This document shows positions 21,895 to 33,757 of a DNA stretch of 64,000 nucleotides, one piece after another (position 1 is the stretch's first letter; each line of letters opens with the position of its first letter). A program made the translations under genes and the position numbers. The notes beneath the pieces are model-generated. The model did not search any database. It was not told where the DNA came from and saw only the letters and a program-made list of their open reading frames with translations. The DNA comes from Petunia secreta (lineage: Eukaryota > Streptophyta > Magnoliopsida > Solanales > Solanaceae): positions 744,001 to 808,000 of the forward strand of contig JARKIP010000197.1 of NCBI GenBank assembly GCA_029990175.1, read 5' to 3'.

Positions 21895-22150
21895 AATCAA
21901 AATAGGTCAAGGGCGCGTCGGAACGGTCGGTAGCTGCTTAGTCTCATCCGAGAGTTTAATCTCCTTACTCCTTACTGCTTTTTTAAAAGAAAAAAAGAAG
22001 GGGGTCGATTTAGGCTCCTTCCCTTCCACTGCGTAGCCGCGCTAGCAGGTACTACGAGCCCTCCTCTTTGAAGAAGCAGTTGGGCTACAAGCGGCGCTTT
22101 CAAAATCCCGTGACTCTCAGTCATCTATCTTCTTTTCACCTGAAAATTTT
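21895..22150. other. Possible organelle-derived (mitochondrial-type) DNA
   Basis: This stretch is markedly less AT-rich than its surroundings and has blocks such as CCCTTCCACTGCGTAGCCGC and GCTAGCAGGTACTACGAGCC that resemble plant mitochondrial spacer DNA. The call rests on general resemblance only. A definite plastid fragment lies 300 bp further on. Confidence 0.35.
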
Positions 22151-22429
22151 GGATTGGGGGAAGCAGAGAATCAAAAAAAAAAAAAAAAAGTCATGCTTAC
22201 TTGCTAACGTATCTAATTTTTAGGATCGTTTGGTATAAATGATTGTTAAAAGTGGGATATTCTATGATTTTAGAATTAAAATTTGGGATAATTAATACCA
22301 CCCTCTATATGGAATAAGATAATCTCATAATTGTGGGATAACTTCTATCCCAATTTACTTAATACCTACAATCAAATATAGAATAAATCTAATCTCATAC
22401 TTATCCGCACCAGGTGTTTACACCCTCAA

Positions 22430-22645
22430 ATGATTGAACAACCGGGAGCAATTTACTTACGATACTTAGTTGACATTCATAAAAAGGATCTAATGAATTA
22501 TGAGTTCAATCCATCTACTCCCATGCTTTTCGTTGGTCAACAACCAACCAAAGTGCTCTATACTTCTTCACTACTTCGAGCTGAATTACATCCACCCTCC
22601 CCTTTTTCGGAGAATGGCTGCAATCACAAGCAAGTGATTTCTTGA
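22430..22645 (+). pseudogene. ycf2: Nuclear plastid DNA fragment: ycf2 piece plus unassigned tail
   Basis: The frame starts MIEQPGAIYLRYLVDIHKKD and continues LMNYEFNPS, which matches the plastid Ycf2 protein upstream of its ATPase region. After about 29 residues the match ends, and the next ~120 bp (FVGQQPTKVLYTSS...) does not continue ycf2. It may be another organelle piece joined on. The plastid gene product is a very large essential protein of the chloroplast import motor. A short internal fragment like this in nuclear DNA has no function. Confidence 0.75.
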
Positions 22646-22748
22646 GTGGGGGGCTGAGGTAAATTAAATGTAAAAAATAAACTAAGGTATATTAGGAATC
22701 CTTTTATTTTAATTAAAGCAATTAAAAAGGTAAAAGAGCCATTAACTC

Positions 22749-22763
22749 AAAAATCCTAACCTA
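22749..22763. repeat. Target duplication of the LINE, left copy
   Basis: AAAAATCCTAACCTA; the same 10-15 bp follows the poly(A) tail at 29685-29694 (the A part overlaps the tail). Confidence 0.88.
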
Positions 22764-22872
22764 GCCAAAGAGAAAAGTCCTAGAGTAAGAAAACTCTCTC
22801 CCTTCTCTCTTCTTCCTCACCCCCGAGTTTCTTTCATCTCTTTGACCTATTAAATTCACCGACAAGCCATTA

Positions 22873-25508
22873 ATGGATATATGTGAGAACCAAAGCGTTG
22901 GAGCTGTTCCAACTTCCAAGGTTTCGACTTCTCAGATTCCTCCTAAACCCCCTGATATCCCTCACTCCAATTATTCTTGACTCTAACAACCCCTCCTTTA
23001 AAGAAAAACTTCAAGGTTATGAGTCGTTTTCCTCAAACTTCTCTCCGACCATTGCAAATACTGATCTTCATACTGATTCTCTACATCCAGTCCATATCAC
23101 AAATCAACTCTCCTCCATAGATCTCTCATAGGAAGAAAAACATCGTTTATATTTACCTTGGAAATTTTCTGTGATTATTAAATTAGTGGGTAAACGTCTT
23201 GTTCACCACTATTTAAAATCTAAACTAAACGATATTTGGAAGCCCTCATAATCTTTTCCGTTAATCGACTTGGGCTCGGATTTCTATATTGTGAAGTTTC
23301 AAAAGAGGAAAACATGATCAAGGCTCTCTCTCAGGGTCCTTGGTTTATTAATGGATACTATTTATCGGTTATCCGTTGGCGACCCAATTTTGTTGCAAGT
23401 TCTGAAAATTAACGTATTCAGCTGTTTGGGTCAGGCTTCCTCAATTGCCTATTGAATTTTATGATGGTCTTATACTCAAGTGTATTGGAAACGTCATTGG
23501 CAAACTCTTGAAGGTGGATGCCTGCACCAGCGCGACACTAAGAGGGAGATACGCGCGTCTTTGTGTGGAAATTCCTCTAGAAATTCCCGTCAAAACTTAC
23601 ATTCAAATTGGCCCTCACAAACAACATATTCTATACGAATGGGAAGATTTTTTGTGTACAACCTGTGGTCACCTAGGGCATAATAGGCGCTCCTGCAAGT
23701 TCGTTCCTCTTCACTCTCCTCATAGCACTCAGAATACTAATCCAGTGGAAGCTTCTACTCTTCATGCTCCAAATGTCAACTCGGATGAAGGGAACTGGGT
23801 GACAGTTTCTTTCCCAAAGCGAAAATCTCCAATCCACAGACAACCTGAGAAGCAGGTTCCTTTACACTCCAAGGTCAAACCAGGTATTAATGTTAAAATT
23901 TATGATGCATCATCAGGTAAGTATATTAATACTCAGAAATTACATTATGTTCATAAATCTAGTATTTCTTCTAATGTTTCTTCTAGTAGTGGTGCTGATA
24001 CTTCCCTTAAATTAAATAATGATGATAATAATATTCTTACTACTAATCCTGCATCCCCTAAAAATTTTAACATCACCCTAAAAACTCCCACTCAACCGGA
24101 TATTAGTGAAATTAATTCATCTAATAAATTCTCCTTACTTTATCCGGGCCCCCCTGAAAATGACACAAAACAAGACAACAACATGACAAAAAAAAATTTT
24201 CCTACATCTCCGAAAATTTCTATTTTGTCGCATTCTCCAGTGGAGACATGTGGAAGCCACGTGTCATGCTCTCCCTTTGATCAATCATTAGCCGACAAAA
24301 AGGTTTTAACTACAAAATCTAACATTTTATTTCCTTCTGATAATGCAGTGCATGCATCCAATCCTATTACTCTAGTTGCCAGCCCTCCAAGTAACTGTAA
24401 AAGTAACAAACAAGTGGCATTCGAAGGTCTCCAAGTGTCAATGGAGATCGATGCTATTGCTCCTCGTAAATTCACTGAATCCTCCCTTTCTAGCAGCATG
24501 CAAACAAAATCCTCTATAAAAGATCTTCAAGATCTTACTGCCACTTCTCACTCTTCTATTCACTGTTCTATAGCTTCTCCTTTAACTAACCATGTCCACC
24601 AACTCATCCACCAATTCTCGCAGAACGACCAGGTTAGTCAGTCTCTCCTCCACGCCAATGGCTCAATTCCCCTCATTTCTTCCGAATCTGCCATCTTACT
24701 CGAACAACAATCCACCCATTCTGACGACCCTACCTCTCCCCTCGAATCACATACCTCAATCTTGGGTGGAACTAGGATTGATGGGTCAGGGTGTAGTATT
24801 TTCTCTAAATCTAAGGGGACAAGAGATAATGTTAGTAATTCAGGATCCAAACTTCTTAGCTCAGCTTATTTCGGAGGGGATGAAGTTGGCCATGGACAAC
24901 TACAACAACCATGTATGGATGTGGAATGTTTTAAATCCCCTTGCTCCAACAGTGCCTCCGATGATGTTTCACGACATGCAAGCTCATTGGAACCAACCCC
25001 AACACTTCAATCCTCTGATTCAGCCGGAGCAGCTCAACAACACTCCATTCTTTCCCCCCCAGGATCCAAACCAAAGTTCTCTCATCTACCCATGGATGCC
25101 TATAATAGATCAGCCTGCTTCACAGGACATGCAGCAGCCCCCAGTCACATCTCCTCTAGCCCAGACTCCAAACCTTCCGGAGATGACTCCAAATCTCAAT
25201 GCTCCCGTACCAGACACAGAGAACCATGTAGAGGTAGACAACCAGACACTTCTGGACAAGGGATCGTTCACAGAACTTTCAAAACTGCGCGAGTCAAAAA
25301 TTATGTTATTCCCGGAGATGGAGGACAAGAGGTATGTGTTGAGTTGCCCCCTAGCACTTTACAAGTGCTTAATAGACATAAGACCAACTCAAAACTCAGC
25401 AGCAGGAAAGGTAGCAGTGGTGCTTTACCCATCTATTTACAGGAACGAGCAATATTCCCTAGAGAAGACCATCCCTTTTCGCAACAACCAAATGATGATC
25501 AAGCCTAA
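22873..25508 (+). pseudogene. LINE ORF1: DUF4283 plus CCHC zinc-knuckle protein
   Basis: A likely ATG at 22873 opens a frame that stops after about 35 codons. The protein continues in other frames to 23440, where LPWKFSVIIKLVGKRLVHHY is the DUF4283 start. The frame from 23445 to 25508 is open: it carries a zf-CCHC_4 unit (CTTCGHLGHNRRSC, at about 23661-23702), then some 550 Ser/Pro/Asn-rich residues. ORF1 proteins of this type bind element RNA. The last ~900 nt overlap an open frame that leads into ORF2. Confidence 0.8.
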
Positions 25509-28500
25509 TAGTTTTCTTATTTGGAATATAAGGGGTGGAAATAAGGATGAATTTCGTAGGACTTTCAAAGAGTTGATAGCTGCTCATGATCCATTTCTTG
25601 TGGCTCTCTTAGAAACTAAAATCTCTGATCACAAAAATCTGCTCTTGGGTACTCCCTTGATGATTACCTGGAGCAGCCTGCCCAAGGAAACTCTGGAGGC
25701 ATTGTTATAATGTGGAACAGTGCTAGGGTGGAAGTGTATGATCCTAAGATCAGTCCTCAGGAGATGCATGCTGTTGTAAGGGTAAGCCCAAATCATTCTC
25801 CTTGGCTTTTTAGTTCTATTTATGCTAGTACCTCCTTCCCAAATAGAATTGCTCTTTGGAATAGTCTTAAGAATATTTCTGATCACTACAAGGGCCCTTG
25901 GTTTGCTGGTGGTGACTTCAATGAGGTTTTAGAAGCCTGTGACAAATGGGGTGGTCGTAGAATAAATTCAAATAGGGTCAATTATTTTGCTTCTTGTTTA
26001 GACTATTATAGTCTTAGGGATTTAGGGTTTAAGGGTAGTAAGTACACTTGGTCTAATTGTAGTAAATCTTCATCAGGTCTTATTTTGGAAAGATTAGACA
26101 GGGGGGTTGCTAATAATGACTGGCTCTATCTCTATCCGGACTCCCAAATTACTCATCTTCCTAGAGTAAACTCAGATCATAATCCTCTCCTGGTTACTAT
26201 TAGTAAGCATACTCATATCGTAAAGGATAAGATTTTTAGATTAGAAAGCTTCTGGTTGGAGCACCCTGAGTTTAAAAGTTTAGTTAGAAATTCTTGGTTA
26301 AATCCTAATGCTCTTCATAATATTTCTAATTTCCAGGATAGGGTTCAAACTTGGAGTAATGCCACCTTCGATGATATTCATTAAAAAAAAAAAAAAAAGC
26401 AAAAGTTACTTGCTAGATTATCTGGCATTCAAGCCTCCCCTAGCTATCCCACCAGCTCTTTTCTAAAAAATTTAGAATTAACTCTTAAATCTGATTATAA
26501 TAGTATTTTGAAGCAAGAAGAGGATTATTGGAAAATTAGATCTCGCATTCAATGGATTAATGATGGTGATGCCAATACGCGATTTTTTCACCTCTCTGTT
26601 ATTAATAGGCGTCGTAACAACAAGATTGCTTTCTTCAAAGACGAGTCTGGTAATTGGATAACTAATCACGACCAACTTGTCTCTCATACTTACAACTATT
26701 TCCAAAACATTTTTAAAACCTCTCATATATACACAGATTGGAAAGATATTACTAACAGCTGTGTTAGTTTTCATACTATTGACCTCTCCCCTCTTGCTCG
26801 TCCACTCGTGGATGCTGAAATTGTATCTGCATTGTTTGCCTTTAAGCCTTTAAAAGCCCCTGGCCCTGATGGGTTACATCCTCTTTTTTTCCAAAAGCAC
26901 TGGAATTCGGTTGGCCCTTCTATTATTCAATACTGCCACTCAGTTTATAATCATTGGTTTATTGATGAAGATATAAATGTCACGTATTTATGTCTCATTC
27001 CAAAATTCAAAAATGCTAATAATTTGAAGAACTTCCGTCCAATCGGTTTGTGTAACACAATCTATAAGCTTATCACTAAAATATTAGTCAATAGGCTTAA
27101 GCCTCTGTTGCAAGACCTCATTGGACCATTTCAAAGTGCTTTTTTGGCATGTCGTCGCACCTGTGACAATGCCATTATTATTCAAGAGCTAGTCACTCAT
27201 CTTCGTAAAATTAAAGGTAAGAAAAGTAAGATGCTCTTGAAAATTGACCTCGAAAAAGCTTTCGATCGTTTAGAATGGTCGTTCATTTTTCGCACTCTCA
27301 TTTATTTCAAGTTCCCTCCGCAAGTTATCAAGCTAATTATGAGTTGTCTCTCAACTAGTAAAATTTCTATTTTGGTCAATGGTACGCGTACAAATTTTTT
27401 CTCTCCCTCCCGAGGTATTCGCCAAGGTGATCCTTTGTCTCCCTACCTATTCATCTTATGTATGGAGATGCTCTCTAATTATTTCACTTACCATGTTGAT
27501 TCAGCTCTTTGGGACCCCATCAAATTATGTCCTAAAGGCCCTGAATTGTCTCATTTATTTTTTGCAGATGATTTAACCCTAATGGCCAATGTAAACATTA
27601 AATCTACTCATTCTATTCTTCATTGTCTTGATTTTTCTTGCAAATTGTCTGGTCAAACTATCAACTTTTCTAAAACGAAAATTTTATTTTCCAAAAACTG
27701 CAATGCCTCTACTAAAAATGATATTCTTAACATTTTGCAATTTTTCCCTACGAGCTGTTTTGGCAAATATTTAGGTTTTCCCATTCTAAACCATAAACCT
27801 AGACCCCAGGATTTCCAGTATCTCATTGATAATATGTCCTCTCGTCTAGCATCCTGGAAAATGAATTTTCTATCTATTGCTGGTCGTACCACCCTTATTC
27901 GTTCTACCTTAAACTCTATCCCGGCTCATAGTATGCAATATATTTTTATTCCTAAGAAAACCCTAGGTCAAATTGACAAGATCCAACGTGATTTCCTTTG
28001 GGGTTCTTCCCCTACTCGCAAAAAACTCCACTATATTAATTGGGACACAGTCACATTACCTAAACACCAAGGTGGCTTGGGTCTTCGAAAGGCTGTCCAT
28101 AAAAACTTAGCTCAGCTCACTTGTCTGTCTTGGCGCTTATCTACTAATACTCATACCTTATGGGCATCTCTTCTAATTAACAAGTACTGTCTTCGAAGTC
28201 ACCCTTCCTCTCACTCCTTCATTTGTAAGAATATTTTAAAGGGTCATTCTTTTTGTCGCCAAGGCATGGCTTGGCTTATGGGACCTCACTCTTCCCTCTC
28301 AGTTTGGTATGATAATTGGATACCAAATTCTCCTCCTCTCAGCACATTACTCTATGGCCCCCTCTCAAAAGAGGATAGCCCCCTTCAGATTCAGCAATTT
28401 AGACACAATAAATCGTGGGACTTTACTAAAATCTCCTATCCTCTCCCTCCTGAAATCCATTCATCAATATCCCACATAGAATGTTCTTCCCAGACAACTG

Positions 28501-29651
28501 ATATTCCTTACTGGGCCCTCTCCTCAAATGGCCTTTTCTCCTTTGCTTCTACTTATGCCTTAATTTGCCCTCCTCCCCCTCCTACTACTGATAACTTCTC
28601 CTGGATATGGACTCTACAAACACACAATAAGGTTAAATTTCTGCTCTGGCAATGCTTACATAAAAGATTACCTTGTAGAGCTTATCTCCATCATTTGGGA
28701 ATTGCTTCTGATGCTCATTGCTACCACTGCCCAAGTCAAGAGGAAACTATCGCTCACATATTTCTAACATGCTCTCTAGCTAAAAACTTTTGGTCTTCTA
28801 TAGAGTTGGATATCAGCCATCTCCATTCAAATCCCTTGTGGATTAAGGAATTAAGCTCCTTATCTCATAGTACAAATCATCCTAATCTATCCTGGGATGA
28901 ATTCTGGCCTTTTGCCATTTGGCATCTTTGGCTAACTCGCAACAACAATATTCATACTACATCCTCAGTCTACCCATCCTTGCAAGTTGTCCATATGCTA
29001 GGCACTGAATTCAAATATCTCTCTTCTTCTCCCACTAGTACACATAAAACTATTCCTATCACTATCAAGTGGTATCCTCCTCCTGTGGGTTTTTTTAAAC
29101 TTAATATTGATGGGTCTTTTAAGAATAATATAGGAGGAGTAGGAGGCATTTTCAGAGATCACACAGGTAACTGGATTTTGGGTTTCCAAAAGCACATCTC
29201 AGGTTTGAATCCTACCCATGTTGAACTTCACGCCTTACATGAAGGTCTCCAATTGGCTTATGCTCAAAATCTATTTCCATTGGAAATAGAAACTGATTGT
29301 ACTGATATTCTCCAATTGCTATTAAACCCTAAGCCACTATATACTAACTTACTCTTGCTTTGCAGGTCCTTACTGAAGAGATTGGGGAATCCGGTAGTTC
29401 GGCATAATTTTCGAGCTGCAAACAAGGTTGCTAATGCCTTGGCAAAGAATGGCGCACTGAACAGCTCTTCTCATTCGCTAATATCTTTTGTAACCCCTCC
29501 CCTCTCTCTACTAGCATTAGTTAGTCGAGAAAGACAAGGGTTATTAGTTTCTACTAAAAAATCATCTACTATTATATGCTCTAAGCTAGCCAGACTAGGC
29601 AATCTATCTGTACTAAATTCTGAACAATGTCATGCTTTGCTAGTTAATTAA
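25490..29651 (+). pseudogene. LINE ORF2: endonuclease, reverse transcriptase, RNase H
   Basis: The endonuclease begins SFLIWNIRGGNKDEFR (about 25510) and shows ALLETKIS, GGDFNE, an ERLDRGVAN block and SDHNPLL. A frame change near 25650 and a stop within an A tract at 26384 split it. From 26399 the frame is open to 29651: APGPDGLHPLFFQKHW, FRPIGLCNTIYKLITK, KIDLEKAFD, GIRQGDPLSPYLF and the catalytic FFADDL at about 27559. A zf-RVT block follows (CYHCPSQEETIAHIFLTC). An RNase H ends it, with Asp in NIDGSF, Glu in HVELHAL and Asp in ETDCTD. All catalytic residues of RT and RNase H appear intact. ORF2 carries out target-primed reverse transcription. The two breaks in the endonuclease should block new insertions. 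Confidence 0.9.
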
Positions 29652-29694
29652 TGAAGTCTTATCAAAAAAAAAAAAAAAAAAAAATCCTAACCTA

Positions 29695-29835
29695 AGAAAC
29701 ATTTGGGTTGGCGTCACTTCTAGCGTTCTTACGGCATCTTGGGAACGCAAATTAAAAAATTAATTCTAAAACTAAAGCATGGTTAGGTAGCTGAAAGGAT
29801 GATGATATTTTACACTATTTAAGAATAAAGATGTA
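29695..29835. other. No feature; spacer between LINE and fold-back element
   Basis: Short AT-rich spacer; nothing recognised. Confidence 0.4.
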
Positions 29836-29845
29836 TTTTAGCTTT

Positions 29846-31048
29846 GATAGAATATATGGATAACTCCTTAATGTTGTACCCAATTTTCATATAGATATCT
29901 AATTTTTTTAGTGACCAACTAGACACCTTATATTGGCAGAAGTATATCTTTTAAATACCTGTTTCTGTGAGTTCACTTGTGTGAGACTCACTCGCTGCTG
30001 ACGTGTAAATTGGCCAAATAAGATGATGACACGTGTGAAAAAACAATCCACCTATAATTGAAAAAGAGAAATACAATAATATTTAAAAATAAAATATAAA
30101 AAACTATTTCCTCTTTGCAGACACGACCCTGACCCACCCCTCTTCTTCCTCATTAAAAATCTCACCCGCCACCCTCCTCGTCTTCTTCCTCGTCAAACCT
30201 GCAACCACCATCACACAAAAAAGCTCAGCATTTCCGACATAACCAATCAAGGAAATACATCATCACCCTATTCTTGCAAACAACGAAAAAATTGTTGAAT
30301 GTATGTTGAATTAGCAAATTTATGACATAACCATTTTACCTATTTCCTTATTTTAATTTTTCTTAAGACATAGATCGGCTGGCTTCTTAAGCTAATTATA
30401 ATTCTTGATAGCTAATTAAAAAAAGTTAGAATGTGAGAAGATGGATAAGACCAAAGAGAAAAGATGTGTGAATGTGTATTCCCAAATCATAATCCAATAA
30501 AATAAATAAATACTTAAATCAAGTCATCTTACTACACATCTTACATCTTCCTACACATATAATCAATTTCTGCTCACTATTTGGTTGAGTTCGGGAGAAA
30601 ATTTGAATTCCATTTACACAAAAGTTACATCCTCACATATAATATGTCTTAGCAAATGGGCATCTCACCAAACATATTAATTTGAGTAGACTTGAAAGGA
30701 AATACTGGAAAATTACTGAAGTCTTGAATAAATCCATCCATCTAAAAACTATTCAAAGATAGTTGATGAGTTTACAGTGGCTGTGGAGATAGACGTTGGA
30801 AGAGGAGATGGTGATGGATTTACGTTTAATTATTTTAAAACTAAAAATAAAAAAGGAGAAGAAGAATTCCATAATTTTTAGGTTCCACTCGCTCAAATAT
30901 GAGTGTGATTCACGCATTTCGCCACATCAGTTTGAGTGGTGCACGGGACACAGTCTCACCAATATGAGGTGTCTAGTTGATCACTGGCTAAGTTGAGGTA
31001 TCTATCTAGAAATTAGATATAGCTCTAAGGGTCATCTATGTATTATGC
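29846..31048. mobile_element. Second fold-back Mutator-type element
   Basis: Imperfect inverted arms: GTGACCAACTAGACACC (near 29911) matches the reverse complement of the right arm (GTGATCAACTAGACACC, near 30970), and outer blocks (GGATAACTCCTTA / AGATGACCCTTA) also pair. It is flanked by a perfect 10-bp duplication TTTTAGCTTT at 29836-29845 and 31049-31058. No transposase frame inside. Size, arms and duplication fit a non-autonomous Mutator-like element. Confidence 0.82.
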
Positions 31049-31058
31049 TTTTAGCTTT

Positions 31059-31869
31059 CTATTTGAATTTTTATATTTTACTTTTAAATGGGGCAGTTTC
31101 ATAGATAATGATGATATTTTGATCTATTTAAGTTGAGTTTATATAATTTTCTATGATGCAACTTGATAATGATAATTAGGGGCATTGGCATGGGAGAGTC
31201 TCTCAGGTCTTTTTTTAATAGAAAAAGGCTTAAGTTTTAATAATGTAGTGTAGAGTCCTTAGTTAATAGTCTTAACATCTTCTAATACTCAACCTTTTAC
31301 GCCCCATAATTTTTTATGTTATACAATAATCCAAGTATAAAAGGCCATTTTTTTGTCATATTTGGTCAAAAACCTAGATATGTGCAACCCTACTCTCTTC
31401 CCTTCCCGCATTTTCCTTCCATTTTCACCATTACAATTCCCGCTCAAAATCCACCATAGCTGCGTTGCTGAGCTTCTTCGTACATCGAAATAGTTTTCTC
31501 CTCCATATTATTTACTCAATATCTTCTCCATTTTATGAAATACAAGCTCAAATCCACCTATATTTGGGTTATACGAGATTTAGTTAAATCTGCCAAAGCT
31601 GTCGTTTCTTGTCGATTAAAGGGGAAATATTGTCCATTCAGTCATCACCTATAAGTGTACTAACTTAGCAACATGCTTTTACCCTTTTTTTCTTGATTCG
31701 AATGCAGGTTCTCCGAACATCCTGCCACCAATTCCAAACATCTTGTTAGATGTTCCTATGGTCCTAACATATATAGTGAACATCGTTTTTAGAGTTTTAC
31801 ACATTGTATAAATAAAATTTGAATTTTCTTATCAGAAAGAAGGTACAACAATGTTGTTGGAACTAGAAG
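31059..31869. other. No gene seen
   Basis: AT-rich spacer with a C-rich patch near 31385-31450; no frame with a recognisable domain. Confidence 0.4.
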
Positions 31870-32654
31870 CAATTTTTGGTCTCTCTCTCTCTCTTCCCCC
31901 CCCCCCCCTCTTCTTTCCTAACGTTCAAAAATTTTCTAACGTTCACTGCTATTTTCCCGATCAGTACTGCCATTCGCAGACGCCGGTGAGGCCAAGTTAA
32001 GGACAACCATCTCTCTCTTTGCTCCTTTCTCTCTCTGTACTCCCTCTATCTCCGCCCAAACTTCCTATACCCTCCCCGCCAGCGCAATCAGACCACCGAG
32101 CCCCGTTTTTCGGCCATCACCATTTTTCGGCCAACATCAGCTGCGGGTTCCAGCAATAGTCAGCAGCCAAGCCATTTCTGTCTCAACAGCGAGGCCTCCC
32201 ATAACCTAGAACAAGGGCACCGTCGCAGCAACCATAGGCTTCATTCCCGGCAAGTCACGGTCACATAGCAGGATCAGTTTTGTGCGGGTCATCCATACCC
32301 ACCTAGGGTTTTCCTTCTTGAACTTACACTTTCTTGCTTAATTTTTTCATTGTCTTCCATTATACTTCGTTGTTGAGTGCCTGTAAGCCTTCTTGTGGAG
32401 GATGTTTCCATATACTTTTCTTGTGATTTTTCCCATATACTTTTCTTGTGAATTTTTCCATCATACTTCACCGCCCTTATTTCTTGCATATAACATTGTA
32501 TTGCGTGATTGTTACTAGTTTTTTGTATTATTATATTTTCTCTCTTGTGTTCCTTTATTGATTTACTATAGTTTAGCAGTAGCGTGGCGGTTGTATATAA
32601 TGCTAGAGGTCGCATCTTCGGTCGGGGTTAGGGGCGGGGGGCAAGGGGTTGGGG
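31870..32654 (+). other. Pyrimidine-rich leader, possible 5' UTR of the RTE element
   Basis: A CTCTCT/CCCCCC tract at 31880-31912 is followed by less AT-rich DNA up to 32290, then AT-rich DNA to the endonuclease remnant. It could be the 5' leader of the RTE-type LINE, but its start could not be fixed. Confidence 0.3.
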
Positions 32655-33290
32655 AATGCGTCAGGTTAAGTATTGGGTCTTGGAACATTGGGTCCTTGAC
32701 GGGGAAATCAATATAGTTGGTGAAGATTCTTAAGAAGAGGAAGATTAGAATAGCTTGTGTCCAAGAGACCAAATGGGTTGGATCTATGCGCGGGGTATAG
32801 ACGGATATAAATTATGGTATTCTGGAGTCTCGAGGAATAGGAATGAAGTAGGTATCTTAGTTGATAGGGACCTTCGCGAGCAAGTGGTAGAGTTCAAGGG
32901 AGTGAATGATAGGTTGATGAGTATCAAACTTGTCATAGGAGGGCTCACCTTCAACATAATTAGTGTTAATTCACCTCAAGCAGGTTTAGATGAAGAGGTT
33001 AAAAGGCGATTTTGGGAGGAGCTGGATGAGGTAGCACAGAATGTCCCTATCATTGAGAAGCTACTACAGGAGGAGATTTTAATAGCCATATTAGGGCTAC
33101 TTTGGGGTCCTATGATGAGGTGCATGATGGTTTCAGTTTTGGAGATAGGATTGAAGGAGGAGTCGTTCTTCTTGATTTTGCTAAAGCTTTTAAATCTAGC
33201 TAACTCGAGTTTCCAAAAAAAAAAGATGAGCACTTGGTCACCTTTTGTAGTTCGGGGGCAAAGACTCACATTGATTTCCTCTTTAAACGT
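32655..33290 (+). pseudogene. RTE-type LINE endonuclease remnant
   Basis: The translation gives GSWNIGSLTGKSI (a stop follows), VQETKWVGS, DGYKLWYSGVSRNRNEVGIL, VNDRLMSIKLVIGG, NSPQAGLDEEVKRRFWEELD, then after a frame change GGDFNSHIRATLGSYDEVH and LLDFAKAF. These are the AP-endonuclease blocks of RTE-clade LINEs, quite unlike the L1-type endonuclease at 25.5 kb. Several stops and frame changes. No RT follows: similarity ends at about 33290 in front of a GTAAGT. Confidence 0.85.
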
Positions 33291-33369
33291 AAGTGACTCC
33301 TACCCTATTTTCTTCATATTTGCTCTTTTCCCTTTCACTTACTTAACCTGATATAGTATATTCATCGAC

Positions 33370-33757
33370 AGCCAATAATATGTCCATTGGACCTGTTCCA
33401 GATTTGTTGGATTGGGTCCAAGCCATCATAAAAAAAATGCCCTATGGCAATTAGGACGTGGAGGTTTGCTGCTACAAAAAACAGTTGGGCAACGAAGAGA
33501 CACTGTGAGTCTTTTCCTATATTTGTTAAGTCTTTTTAAGATATTGCTTTAGATTTCCTTACATAAAGAGCTTCTGCTATTTTAAGTCTCCCATCAAGGC
33601 GGCTGCCAAGAAGAAGAAGAAGAAAATGGAGAGTAAAGGGAAAAAATGTGGAAAAGGGAAGAAAGGAAAGAAACTCCTTGATCTCGATGAGGCTATGAAA
33701 GAGATGGAGAGTTATATCTCTCCAACTAAAGGGTTGGTTGGCACTTCTGCTCGGGAC
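33370..33757 (+). pseudogene. Coiled-coil gene-like sequence, fragment A
   Basis: Reads GPVPDLLDWVQAIIKKMPYG, a stop, then RTWRFAATKNSWATKRH. This W..x(n)..R-T-W-x(n)-W-x-x-K-x-H layout is shared by a family of plant gag-like or gene-like repeats, which I cannot name. A GTGAGT donor-like site follows at 33503. Downstream comes a Lys-rich stretch (AAKKKKKKMESKGKKCGKGK) and LLDLDEAMKEMESYISP. The fragment breaks off at the hAT MITE at 33758. It is probably the same host sequence as 34260-34405, 43403-43687 and 47673-48770. Confidence 0.45.

Larger units (their letters stand above)
22764..29684 (+). mobile_element. Full-length L1-type LINE with RNase H, decayed
   Basis: 6.9 kb from a 5' leader through ORF1 (DUF4283 and a CCHC knuckle), ORF2 (AP endonuclease, RT, zf-RVT, RNase H) to a 21-nt poly(A) tail at 29664-29684, with target duplications on both sides. 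L1 elements of plants often carry the C-terminal RNase H seen here. ORF1 and the endonuclease part have frameshifts. The 1047-residue RT-to-RNase H frame is open, so the copy is fairly young but not active. Confidence 0.92.

Noticed and set aside
22200..22425. Possible MITE beginning GGATCGTTTGGTATAAATG
   Set aside because: The second end is not a convincing inverted match and no target duplication was found.
24281..25328. Minus-strand frames inside LINE ORF1
   Set aside because: Shadows of the Ser/Pro-rich ORF1 coding strand.
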